Below the pieces are notes generated by a model. It saw only the letters and a list, made by a program, of their open reading frames with translations. It made no database searches and was not told the DNA's origin. Positions 8,812 to 16,466 of a stretch of DNA of 64,000 nt are shown piece by piece; positions within the stretch are counted from its first letter, which is position 1, and each line of letters opens with the position of its first letter. A program made the position numbers and the translations under genes. The stretch is from Tessaracoccus lapidicaptus (GTDB lineage Bacteria; Actinomycetota; Actinomycetes; Propionibacteriales; Propionibacteriaceae), in contig NZ_MBQD01000011.1 of NCBI RefSeq assembly GCF_001693815.1, positions 124,001 through 188,000 on the forward strand, in the 5' to 3' direction.

Positions 8812-9909
8812 GTGGCACTCACCATCGGAATCGTCGGCCTCCCCAACGCCGGCAAGTCGACCCTGTTCAACGCGCTCACCCGCAACGACGTGCTCGCGGC
8901 GAACTATCCGTTCGCGACGATCGAGCCCAACGTCGGCGTCGTCGGCGTGCCGGATCCCAGGCTCGCGAAGCTGGCCGAGCTGTACGGGTCGGAACGCATC
9001 GTCCCCGCGACCGTCAGCTTCGTCGACATCGCCGGCATCGTGAAGGGGGCCTCGCAGGGTGAGGGGATGGGCAACGCCTTCCTCGCCAACATCCGCGAGG
9101 CCGACGCGATCTGCCAGGTCACCCGCGTGTTCGATGACGAGGACGTCACGCACGTCGACGGTGAGGTCAACCCCGCCAACGACATCGACACCATCACCAC
9201 CGAGCTGATCCTCGCCGACCTCGCCACCGTCGAGAAGGCGCTGCCGCGCGTCGAGAAAGAGGCGCGAATCAAGAAGGAGTCCCAGCCGAGGCTCGCGGCC
9301 TACCAGGCAGCCAAGGACGCGCTCGAGCACGGAAAGGGCGTGCGCGCAGCGGGCCTCGACGTGGAGGAGCTCCGCGACCTCTTCCTGCTCACCGCCAAGC
9401 CGTACCTCTACGTCTTCAACTGCGACCAGGACGAACTCGGCGACGAGGATCTCAAGGCCCGCATGCGCGAGCTCGTGGCCCCGTCGGAGGCCATCTTCCT
9501 CGACGCGAAGTTCGAGTCGGAGCTGGTCGAGATGGAGGAGGACGAGGCCCGCGACTTCCTCGCCGAGATGGGTGTGGACGAGCCGGGGCTCGACGTGTTG
9601 GCCCGCGTCGGCTACGACACGCTCGGCCTCCAGAGCTACCTCACGGCCGGCCCCAAGGAAGCCCGCGGGTGGACCATCCCCAAGGGGGCGACGGCGCCCG
9701 AGGCGGCCGGGGTCATCCACACCGACTTCCAGAAGGGCTTCATCAAGGCCCAGGTCATCAGCTTCGACGACCTCATGGCGGCCGGCTCCGAGGCCGCGGC
9801 CAAGGCGGCGGGCAAGATGCGGCTTGAGGGCAAGGACTACGTCATGCAGGACGGCGACGTCGTGGAGTTCCGGCACGGAGCAACCTCTGCCTCCGGCAAC
9901 AAGAAGTAG
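8812..9909 (+). CDS. ychF: Redox-regulated ATPase YchF (Obg-like)
   Basis: A TRAFAC-class P-loop protein of the Obg family that prefers ATP, binds ribosomes and is linked to stress responses. The P-loop is GLPNAGKSTLFNAL at residues 9-22; switch regions are NYPFATIEPNVGVV and FVDIAGIVKGASQGEGMGNAFL. The usual NKxD position reads FNCDQDE, a YchF-type departure. A helical insert (about 135-200) and the C-terminal TGS domain (AFIKAQV-like segment and final VEFRHGATSASG) follow. 365 residues, against 363 in E. coli. The GTG start gives the family N-terminus ALTIGIVGLPN. Confidence 0.97.
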   Translation: MALTIGIVGLPNAGKSTLFNALTRNDVLAANYPFATIEPNVGVVGVPDPRLAKLAELYGSERIVPATVSFVDIAGIVKGASQGEGMGNAFLANIREADAICQVTRVFDDEDVTHVDGEVNPANDIDTITTELILADLATVEKALPRVEKEARIKKESQPRLAAYQAAKDALEHGKGVRAAGLDVEELRDLFLLTAKPYLYVFNCDQDELGDEDLKARMRELVAPSEAIFLDAKFESELVEMEEDEARDFLAEMGVDEPGLDVLARVGYDTLGLQSYLTAGPKEARGWTIPKGATAPEAAGVIHTDFQKGFIKAQVISFDDLMAAGSEAAAKAAGKMRLEGKDYVMQDGDVVEFRHGATSASGNKK

Positions 9910-9917
9910 GCGCTGGC

Positions 9918-10148
9918 ATGGCAGAAAGCACCACTGAGAACTTGTTCCGCGAGTTCTACGGGGCCTCGACGTTCATCGAGAAGCGCGACATCCCGAAGAA
10001 GTTCGGCTTCCGTTCCAAGCGCAAGGGCTCGACGGACGACGAGGTCGACGCGGCGTCGAGGGCGCAACAGGTCGTCGCCTGGCAGACCCTGACGCCCGAA
10101 GCGCTCGCCTTCCAGCACTGCCTCTCGGCTCAGGGCGACGGCTCGTAG
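9918..10148 (+). CDS. Small hypothetical protein downstream of ychF
   Basis: A 76-residue protein eight bases after ychF, so probably cotranscribed. It is charged, without signal peptide or membrane segment. The middle is basic (KKFGFRSKRKG) and the C-terminus neutral. I recognise no family. Codon use is like that of its neighbours, which argues for a real gene, but there is no clear ribosome-binding site. It is the last gene before the accessory island. Confidence 0.5.
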   Translation: MAESTTENLFREFYGASTFIEKRDIPKKFGFRSKRKGSTDDEVDAASRAQQVVAWQTLTPEALAFQHCLSAQGDGS

Positions 10149-10493
10149 CCGTGCATTGACGCGCGTGCCGTGCCCCGCCCTGATCCCCGTTCAGGGGCAC
10201 GGCTCTACGACGTGGGACGGACGGACATCGGGGCCCCGTGTGATCGACCAGTACCTCGAGAGAATGGTTGTTTGCCCGAATGCACGTGTCGGACGCAAAG
10301 GCCGTATTCGACTGTCGTGTAGCCTTCCGGATCGACCCGTCTAGTAAGGAATATTGCAGGACATAGTTTTAAGACACCTTGGCGGTGTCTGGGCGCACCC
10401 AGGGACCGTCTCGCCCACAGTCCCGGCAACTGGTCGGTTTCAGGACACGAGAGTCGACCGACTTCTGAACGGGTCGGAAGGCACCCCGCCCAA
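10149..10493. other. Island-border intergenic region
   Basis: About 350 bases without a convincing gene between the ychF operon and the PIN-domain gene. Base composition is less GC-rich than the flanks (for example around 10340-10375), fitting a junction with acquired DNA. It contains a terminator-like hairpin at 10170-10200 and a small inverted repeat (AGACACC at 10372-10378 with GGTGTCT at 10384-10390). I find no tRNA gene, integrase or obvious attachment-site duplication. Confidence 0.4.
10170..10200 (+). terminator. Hairpin after the ychF operon
   Basis: CCCTGA pairs with TCAGGG around a seven-base loop, extended by GTGC/GCAC across a four-base bulge. There is no T-tract, as is common in this GC range, so termination is inferred from position only. 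Confidence 0.4.
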
Positions 10494-10499
10494 TATTCT
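10494..10499 (+). promoter_or_regulatory. Leaderless -10 (TATTCT) of PIN-domain gene
   Basis: TATTCT lies six bases before the ATG at 10506. It supports that ATG over the TTG at 10500. Confidence 0.5.
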
Positions 10500-10505
10500 T
10501 TGGGC

Positions 10506-11600
10506 ATGCAGCCAGTCGTGATCATCGATACGAACGCCCTCTACGGCCGGAAGCCGTTCACTCAGGCGTACAGCGTGCGGTTGCTGGCTCTCGCCGAGTC
10601 CGGACACGTCAGGTTGATCGTCCCGGAGGTGGTCCTGCTCGAACTCTCGAGGCAGTGGCTCGAGGAGGTGCAGGGGAAGTCGGCCGAGGTCCTTACGGGA
10701 GTGAAGAAGCTCAACGAGGCATTCGTCGAGTTTGAACTCGGGCAGGTCGGGCTCGAAGTCCCCAAGCCTGACCGAACTGCGTTCTACGACTATGCCGAGA
10801 ACTTGTTCCGCTCCAAGCGTGCCGAGATCCCATCGCCGCCCGAAGTGTCCGTAAGAGATCTCCTGGCCAAGGAGATCGAGGTCAGGAAGCCATTCGCCAG
10901 ACAGGGCACCGGCTTCCGCGACGCGCTGATCTGGGAGACCGTTCGCGAGCTCTGCGCCGACCTGGACGATCCGGAGACACCGGTTGTATTCGTCACGAAC
11001 AACCACACGGACTTCTGCGACAGGAAGGGCGGCAGCCTCCACCCGGACCTGAGGGAGGACCTCGCTGCAAGTCAGGCCTTCGACGTCGTCCCCTCGCTCC
11101 GCCACCTGCTGGACCATGAGGCAGTCGCACCGCTTGCTGAGGCCTTCCGTGTAATCGAGGACACCTTCACCCCGGATCGCCTCGAGGAGCTGGTCGACAG
11201 CGCAATCGCAGACCTGCACGGCGTCGACGTCGAAGAGGCGCTCGGCGTACACGTCGGCGACGGCATGTACGAAGTGCCGATCAGTACAGGGCTCAGTGGC
11301 GCTGCATTCGAGGAGATCATGTTCGAGGAGGACACCATCTCCTCCGAGATCTACCGAGCCGGGGACGAGCTGACAATCCGCGTAACGGTGGACGCCGACT
11401 GCAGCTTCGACGGCTACATCGACAAGAGCGACTACTTCCTCCACGACGAGGCTCCTGGGTTCTCTGTGTTGGAGGACTGGAACGACTACGTCTTCAGGGC
11501 ATCCGTGCTAGGGCGGCTGCGCTTCACGTTCAGCGCGTCCTTCACCGAGGCGACCATGGAGGACATCGTGCTGTCGCTCGACGAGGCTGAAGAGATCTGA
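10506..11600 (+). CDS. PIN-like domain nuclease (DUF4935 type)
   Basis: A 364-residue protein whose N-terminal 185 residues look like a PIN-like RNase: VVIIDTNALY with Asp8, a LIVPEVVLLEL strand with acidic Glu41/Glu46, the diagnostic GTGFRDALIWETV with Asp139, and VVFVTNNHTDFCDR with Asp169. These four acidic positions would form the metal-binding site. The C-terminal half (about 200-364) is acidic and unassigned. Large PIN-like proteins of this type occur in defence islands and are suspected abortive-infection effectors; that role is inference here. The gene is convergent with a DUF559-type nuclease (15 bases between stops) and is the first gene of the island. Confidence 0.75.
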   Translation: MQPVVIIDTNALYGRKPFTQAYSVRLLALAESGHVRLIVPEVVLLELSRQWLEEVQGKSAEVLTGVKKLNEAFVEFELGQVGLEVPKPDRTAFYDYAENLFRSKRAEIPSPPEVSVRDLLAKEIEVRKPFARQGTGFRDALIWETVRELCADLDDPETPVVFVTNNHTDFCDRKGGSLHPDLREDLAASQAFDVVPSLRHLLDHEAVAPLAEAFRVIEDTFTPDRLEELVDSAIADLHGVDVEEALGVHVGDGMYEVPISTGLSGAAFEEIMFEEDTISSEIYRAGDELTIRVTVDADCSFDGYIDKSDYFLHDEAPGFSVLEDWNDYVFRASVLGRLRFTFSASFTEATMEDIVLSLDEAEEI

Positions 11601-11615
11601 ACGCCGCGAGGTCGT

Positions 11616-12638
11616 TCACCGCATCCGCTCGGTCAGCTGGTCGAAGAACTCGGCGAGCATCGTGCCTGCGTCGTCTCGCATCAGCTCCGCTCCACCGAAT
11701 CGGTAGACCTCGTACCCAGCAAGCCTGAGCCGGCGGTCTTCTGCAACCATCTCGCTGTACAGCGCTGGGCTCGCGGTGTCGCCGTTCGCGTAGTGCTGCT
11801 TCCCATCCACCTCCAGCACCACGCGATGCCGACTGGAGAACAGGATGAGGAAGTCCATCCGCTGCCGAGCCAGCGGGCTGCCGCTCTGGCCAGAGGTCTG
11901 CCTGGCGCGTTGGGTCGCAGGATCGAAGTGCAGGTAGACCTGCGGGATCAGGGCCGGGATGTCGAAACCATCCTTGTAGCGAGCGGCGTAAGCATCGAAC
12001 ACCTGCAACTCGACCGGGTTGTCGTCCAGGGAAGCCCGCAGACGCTGGTGCAGGTCCAGCCCGATGTCGCGTGCTGGCACCGCGTCGTCGAAGCCCTGGC
12101 GCTTGCGCCACCACTCGATCAGCGTGCTGTACGACAGCCCGTCTGCAGGAATTGGCTGGTCGAAGATCAGGCAGAACTCGGCATTGCGCACGATCTCGAT
12201 GTCGTTGTTGAGGGCGTCCCGGAGTACCAGATCAGGCTTGGGTCCGTTGGCCGCGAAGATCAGGTTCTTGGCTGGCGACCCCACCCCGCCGCCGCGGTCG
12301 TACTCGTTGAGCAGGGCCTCCAAGTCCTCCAGCAGCGTGCCGGTCACCTCGAGCTCCGTGGTGATGCGCCGTGCGAGGGCTACTAGGCGGGGAAGGTCCC
12401 AGCCGTGGGTGTAGCCCTGGATGACAGCGCGCTTGGTGAAATCCGTATCGGTCGGTTGGCTGTCGGCCAGGAGCCAGGGCAGCTTCAGCTCTTCGTCCAG
12501 CACTACTTCGAGGTCGCGACGCGTGTAGCTGTGGATGAGCGCTTCCTCGATCGCGCTGCGGAAGGAGCGCGACGAGACCTTCACCGGCACCTTCGGTGCG
12601 TCGGCGAGGACCCCCTCGAAGAAGTTGAAGCTGTTCAT
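11616..12638 (-). CDS. DUF559/VSR-like nuclease with AbiJ-like N-terminal region
   Basis: A 340-residue protein in three parts. Residues 22-115 are helical and resemble small adaptor-type domains of bacterial conflict systems. Residues 125-180 contain NGPKPDLVLRDALNNDIEIV and a later WW, resembling N-terminal modules of AbiJ-type abortive-infection proteins. Residues 255-340 form a restriction-endonuclease-like core: Asp262 in RMDFLI, then VVLEVDGKQHY with Glu276, Asp278 and Lys280, and YEVYRFGGAEL, as in DUF559 and VSR-type enzymes. I infer a nuclease effector activated through its N-terminal part. The nuclease call is firm; the N-terminal assignments are from pattern memory. It may be leaderless (GACAAT six bases before the ATG). 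Confidence 0.7.
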   Translation of the reverse strand: MNSFNFFEGVLADAPKVPVKVSSRSFRSAIEEALIHSYTRRDLEVVLDEELKLPWLLADSQPTDTDFTKRAVIQGYTHGWDLPRLVALARRITTELEVTGTLLEDLEALLNEYDRGGGVGSPAKNLIFAANGPKPDLVLRDALNNDIEIVRNAEFCLIFDQPIPADGLSYSTLIEWWRKRQGFDDAVPARDIGLDLHQRLRASLDDNPVELQVFDAYAARYKDGFDIPALIPQVYLHFDPATQRARQTSGQSGSPLARQRMDFLILFSSRHRVVLEVDGKQHYANGDTASPALYSEMVAEDRRLRLAGYEVYRFGGAELMRDDAGTMLAEFFDQLTERMR

Positions 12639-12731
12639 CCCACCATTGTCGCCGCCGGGCCCGACTGATGGGTGGAGGCCAACCAGGCGCAGCGAACCCC
12701 GGCAGCGTCGCCACCGGAGTCCGGGTCCGTC

Positions 12732-12950
12732 CTACTTCTGTACTTCTTCGCCTGCGTCGTCCACGGTCATCGGAGCCAGCAGCGACTCCAGACCTCCCGC
12801 ACTACTGGCTCGACCGCCTCGTGCTTCCTCCCCGTGGAGCTTCACCGCTCGCGGCTTCTGGGTTGACGCCGAGCCTGTCTCCGACTCGGTGCAGCCGGTC
12901 AGCCCGAGCACTGCCGTTCCCAGCAGCAGTGCGGCTATCGGCCTCTTCAT
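12732..12950 (-). CDS. Small putative lipoprotein
   Basis: A 72-residue frame with a convincing lipoprotein signal: MKRPIAALLLGTAVLGLTGC, with lipobox LTGC and the acylated Cys20. The remaining 52 residues are polar and match nothing I know. The mature part is unusually short, so this may be a truncated remnant; the surrounding DNA looks decayed. The ATG at 12950 is placed by the signal peptide. An upstream AGGGG is too close to act as a normal ribosome-binding site. Confidence 0.45.
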   Translation of the reverse strand: MKRPIAALLLGTAVLGLTGCTESETGSASTQKPRAVKLHGEEARGGRASSAGGLESLLAPMTVDDAGEEVQK

Positions 12951-12968
12951 GTCCCCTGGATGTAGAGA

Positions 12969-12990
12969 GGCCCCGGCTTCCACCGGGGCC
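12969..12990. terminator. Perfect 8-bp GC hairpin
   Basis: GGCCCCGG and CCGGGGCC flank a six-base loop. It lies between the two minus-strand fragments, so it may have ended transcription of the upstream one. No T-tract. Confidence 0.4.
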
Positions 12991-13129
12991 TTCTGGTCGA
13001 TTTCCTAGCCGCAGGGGCTGTCCGGATGCGCTGGCCGGAAGGTCGTTCCCGTCAACCTCAGAGAGGTCCAGCGGCTTGCTCGGATCGGCTTCCATGGTCT
13101 CGGGATCGGCAGCATGCGCCTGCCGGAGT

Positions 13130-13435
13130 TCAGCCCCGGCCGACCTCCTTACCGCCTGGCGCTTCGAAGACGAGCTGATTGCCCTTGATGACGCCCAGAT
13201 GCTCCTTGACCAGTGTCGGAGCGCCGTCCTCGCAGGTATAGGTGCTGAGGGTGGCGTTGCCCTGGTCGTCAACGACCAGCCGCTGGCCGTGGTCATTGCC
13301 GAAGGTGTAGGCGTGGAAATACGTGCCCTGTTCGAGCGACACGGTGGCCGGTGCAGCGATCGTGCTGCAGTTCCCTCGCAAGAGAGGGTTGTGTGCGCAG
13401 GCGTGGGTGCGCATGTGCACGAACCCCCAAATCAT
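13130..13435 (-). pseudogene. Fragment of a secreted-type protein (probable remnant)
   Basis: A 101-codon frame whose residues 20-95 read like a folded extracytoplasmic domain (EQGTYFHAYTFGNDHGQR, then STYTCEDGAP and VIKGNQLVFEAPGG), with two Cys (C23 and C68) that could pair. It has no signal peptide or normal N-terminus, and the plausible coding continues in another frame past its stop. I read it as a remnant of a longer gene. An intact small gene of unknown function is the alternative. Confidence 0.35.
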
Positions 13436-13538
13436 CCGTCACATAAGTAACAAGTACAGCAAGTACCCTGTCTGACCTGCCTGTTTGGGTGTTGCCGATG
13501 GTGTTTCTGATGGTCAAGACATCCGTAACATCCGTAAC
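13433..13538. repeat. 9-bp-period direct repeats
   Basis: CATCCGTMAC occurs at 13433-13442, 13520-13529 and 13529-13538, the last two in tandem with a 9-bp period. CAAGTAC occurs at 13451-13457 and 13460-13466, again 9 bases apart. The pattern could be iteron-like binding sites. Alternatively it is the repeated three-codon tail (Val-Thr-x on the minus strand) of a decayed gene. Confidence 0.45.
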
Positions 13539-13807
13539 GCTTCGCCTGCACCCCTCCACTGGCTCGCGACGTCGGCGCACCATCTCGCATGCACCACGGG
13601 CGGCACCTGCCTCGTGCTCACCCTCATCTCTGACCTCTCCTCCATGACGTGGAACTCTGACGAATGAAGACCGAGGCCCGCTGGCCGACAGGCCGGATCT
13701 CCTTGCCAGCATGTGATCCCGCGTGCTCGTCAGCACCTTTACCCGGCTGAGGTGGCTCGTGCCGGCAGTGCCGCCGGCATGCCCCAGTGACATGGCAGGA
13801 TCGAGCC

Positions 13808-14359
13808 ATGGATGTCCTCGCGCTGGTGATCTCGGCCCTGTCGCTGCTCGTCGCCGGCGTCGGCACCTACCAAGCGAACAAGCGCGCCAACGAGGCACTC
13901 GCCGAGTCGCGCAAGGCGGCCGAGGACGCACGCTGGTTCGCGGTGCAGGAAGCCGTGCAGCGCCTCATCGGGTTCGATCCCACCGCAGAGCCGGTGGGGG
14001 AGCGGCTGGCCAACCTGCGCATCACGTCGATCGCGCTCGTGGACCAGCTCGAAGGCTGGGACGGCATCGACTCATGGCTGGAGGCCGAGCGCACTCTGGG
14101 CGCGACCATCGGCCGGCAGGTGATGAAGGCGGCCAAACCCGGCGACACCGTTGAGCGGCGGGTGCGGAACCTCGACCCGCTGATGAGCTGGGCGCACGCG
14201 CTGAGCAGTAACCTGCGCCATTTCCGATCAGTCGGCCACGATGCCGCAAGCCTCGCCAAGCTCCAGGCCAACGCCGAGGAGCACGTCAAGGACATCCATG
14301 CACGCCACGGCTGGGATCTGCCGCCTCGGACCAACCCTCGGATCCAGCCGTTGGAGTAG
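13808..14359 (+). CDS. Small membrane-anchored coiled-coil protein
   Basis: A 183-residue protein with one N-terminal membrane segment (about 2-22, VLALVISALSLLVAGVGTYQ) followed by a charged helix (AnkRANEALAESRKAAEDARW-like region), then a mainly helical cytosolic domain. No catalytic motif is visible. The ATG at 13808 is chosen because AGGA lies seven bases upstream; a GTG at 13787 is possible. It ends 105 bases before the GHKL-nuclease gene on the same strand, so the two may act together. Small anchored coiled-coil proteins often partner effectors in defence loci; this link is inference. Confidence 0.6.
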   Translation: MDVLALVISALSLLVAGVGTYQANKRANEALAESRKAAEDARWFAVQEAVQRLIGFDPTAEPVGERLANLRITSIALVDQLEGWDGIDSWLEAERTLGATIGRQVMKAAKPGDTVERRVRNLDPLMSWAHALSSNLRHFRSVGHDAASLAKLQANAEEHVKDIHARHGWDLPPRTNPRIQPLE

Positions 14360-14464
14360 ATCTTTTTGCTTGGCAGCGGAGCGATAGCAACAAGGCGTCG
14401 TGGACCGCCTGCAGGCCCCGCCGCGGTCGCGATGGATGTCGCCGTCTACTGGCACACTGAGGTC

Positions 14465-16432
14465 ATGCCTCGGGTTACCCTCACAGCTGGAAACGACTTG
14501 GTCCAGCGTCTCGCGGGTGAGACCGATCCGGTCCGAGCGGTCATCGAGCTTATCTGGAACAGCCTTGATGCTGACGCCAACGAGGTGTCGGTTATTCTCG
14601 ACCGCAACGTCGCGGACGGCATTGTCGGCGTCACCGTCCGCGATGACGGCCTCGGCATGAGCCCGGAACGGGTCGAACAGGACTTCAAGTGGGTGGGGAA
14701 CTCCTGGAAGCTCGGGGCACGCGTCACCGAGCGCGAGAAGCGACCCCTGCACGGCAGGCTCGGCCAGGGGCGTCTGCGCGCCTTCGCGCTGGGAACCCGC
14801 ATCACCTGGGAGACCGTTGGCCAGGAGGCCACGGGCGCGTTCAAGAAGACTCGTGTGTCGTCGACAATCGACCATCGCAACGACTTCTCCGGCCCCGATC
14901 CTGTCGATGCCCAGGGGCCGACCTACACGGAGTTCCGAGCTGAAGGCCGCGACTCGCTCGGCCGGCTCGAAGGCGACTCTGCGCGGCCGCGCATCGGTGC
15001 CGCCCTCGCTCTGCATCTGCTGACTTTCCCGACGATCGAAGTCCGGTACGACGGAGTCAAGATCGACCCCGCCGCAAACATCGAGCGCGAGATGACGCAC
15101 GAGCTGAAGTGGTCCTTCGACGGAGCCGACCGCCGCGCCGCACTGAGAGTCGTCGAGTGGCGGGATGTGCAGGGCCGGACACTCTATCTCTGCGACGAGA
15201 AGGGCGTTCCCGTCGATGAGACGCCGATCAGGCGCTTCGCCGACTTCAACTTCGCTGCGTACGTCCTTTGGGCGGACATGGCGGAGCATGCCAACGAGGT
15301 GCTGCTCGTCGATATGGAGCAGGAGGCCTCCCTGCTCGGATCCCTGATGCAGGTCGTGGACTCCACGCTCGAGGACCACTTCGAGGCTCGCCGGGCCGAG
15401 CAGCGTCGCGAGCTCGTCGGTCGCTGGAAAGAGACCAAGACCTACCCCTACGAAGGCGATCCCGCCTCGGAGGAGGAAGTGGTTGAGCGAGCGACTTTCG
15501 ATGTCGTCGCGACCGCTGTTCGCCGGCACATTCCCAAGACCCGCGGCCAGGAGAAGCTGACGCTTGGTCTCCTCAAGGACACGCTCCAACGGAACCCTGA
15601 CGGCGTCAAAACGCTCCTGAACCAGTACGTCGGGCTCACCGAAGGCGAGAGCGAAGAACTCGATCGACTTCTTGAGCGCACGCCGCTCTCAAGGCTCATC
15701 CGGGCGACTACCGACGTGACCGACCGCCTGGACTTCCTGAGCGCTCTTCGCGAGATCGTCTTCAACCCCGAAGCCAAGGGGCTGGTCAAGGAGCGCGACC
15801 ACCTGCACAAGATCCTGGAGCGCGAGAGCTGGGTATTCGGGGAACAGTTCAACATGATGAGCTCTGAGATCGGTCTCACCCGAGCGCTCGAGCAGCACCT
15901 CAGCATGCTTGGCCGCGAGGGGGAGCCCACTACGAAGGTCACGAAGACCGATGGCAGCCAGGGTCGCCTGGACTTGATGTTCTCCCTGGCTGCGCCCGAG
16001 CACGAGACGAAGCGGCATCTGGTCGTGGAGCTGAAGGTCCCCTCTGTGGTTGCGTCGTACAAGGAAGCCAACCAGATCAAGGGCTATGCGCGTGCGATCG
16101 TCGAGGACCCGCAGTTTGCCGGCACACACACCGTCTGGGACTTCGTGCTCGTCGTGAGCGACTACAACAACGACGTGCGGCGCGACATCAACCAGCGTGG
16201 CCGTGAGTCGGGGTTGCTCGACGAGTCCGAGCTCGACCCGAACTCCCCATTGCGCTACCGGGTTTGGGTGCGGCGCTGGTCGGAGATCCTCGAGTCCGCG
16301 GACCAGCGCTTGCTCTACTACAAGCGCGGCCTGCAGCACGATGCCTCGCTCATCGACGTCAAGCGCTATCTGCGTGATCACCACGCGGACGTGCTGCCGG
16401 AGGGGTTGTTCTCGGAGGATGGCCCGAGCTAG
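14465..16432 (+). CDS. GHKL ATPase fused to PD-(D/E)XK nuclease domain
   Basis: A 655-residue fusion. Residues 1-200 are a GHKL (Hsp90/MutL/histidine-kinase type) ATPase: N-box IELIWNSLDADA with Glu28, Asn32 and Asp35, G1 box VRDDGLGM (60-65), and a glycine loop HGRLGQGRLRA (96-105). The middle (about 200-440) is helical and unassigned. Residues 445-570 form a nuclease-like domain: ILERESWVFGEQFN, Asp503 in GRLDLMF, and VVELKVPS with Glu522 and Lys524, then WDFVLVVSDYN. The last part resembles the nuclease of Shedu (SduA/DUF4263) defence proteins. I infer an ATP-gated nuclease. No methylase is nearby. The start is the Met giving the tightest N-box spacing; it is uncertain by up to 33 codons. 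Confidence 0.8.
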   Translation: MPRVTLTAGNDLVQRLAGETDPVRAVIELIWNSLDADANEVSVILDRNVADGIVGVTVRDDGLGMSPERVEQDFKWVGNSWKLGARVTEREKRPLHGRLGQGRLRAFALGTRITWETVGQEATGAFKKTRVSSTIDHRNDFSGPDPVDAQGPTYTEFRAEGRDSLGRLEGDSARPRIGAALALHLLTFPTIEVRYDGVKIDPAANIEREMTHELKWSFDGADRRAALRVVEWRDVQGRTLYLCDEKGVPVDETPIRRFADFNFAAYVLWADMAEHANEVLLVDMEQEASLLGSLMQVVDSTLEDHFEARRAEQRRELVGRWKETKTYPYEGDPASEEEVVERATFDVVATAVRRHIPKTRGQEKLTLGLLKDTLQRNPDGVKTLLNQYVGLTEGESEELDRLLERTPLSRLIRATTDVTDRLDFLSALREIVFNPEAKGLVKERDHLHKILERESWVFGEQFNMMSSEIGLTRALEQHLSMLGREGEPTTKVTKTDGSQGRLDLMFSLAAPEHETKRHLVVELKVPSVVASYKEANQIKGYARAIVEDPQFAGTHTVWDFVLVVSDYNNDVRRDINQRGRESGLLDESELDPNSPLRYRVWVRRWSEILESADQRLLYYKRGLQHDASLIDVKRYLRDHHADVLPEGLFSEDGPS

Positions 16433-16466
16433 ATCGGCTGCCCGCCTGGTTCCGAAAGGAAGTCGC

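Larger units (their letters stand above)
12639..13807. other. Decayed segment inside the island
   Basis: About 1.2 kb with no full-length gene. On the minus strand it holds a short lipoprotein-like frame (12732-12950), a fragment-like frame (13130-13435) and, overlapping in another frame between about 13140 and 12995, a plausible coding tail beginning GAELRQAHAADPETMEAD. This looks like genes broken by frameshifts. Short direct repeats occupy 13433-13538 and hairpins lie at 12969-12990 and 13760-13779 (TGCCGGC with GCCGGCA). Confidence 0.45.

Noticed and set aside
10488-10505. Hairpin (GCCCAA/TTGGGC) touching the PIN-gene start, as a translation-blocking structure
   Set aside because: Its loop is exactly a TATTCT -10 six bases from the ATG. 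As the transcript would start at the ATG, the hairpin would not be in the mRNA.
10205-10525. A 106-codon minus-strand frame across the island border
   Set aside because: It starts within the PIN gene on the opposite strand, has no ribosome-binding site and matches nothing I recognise.
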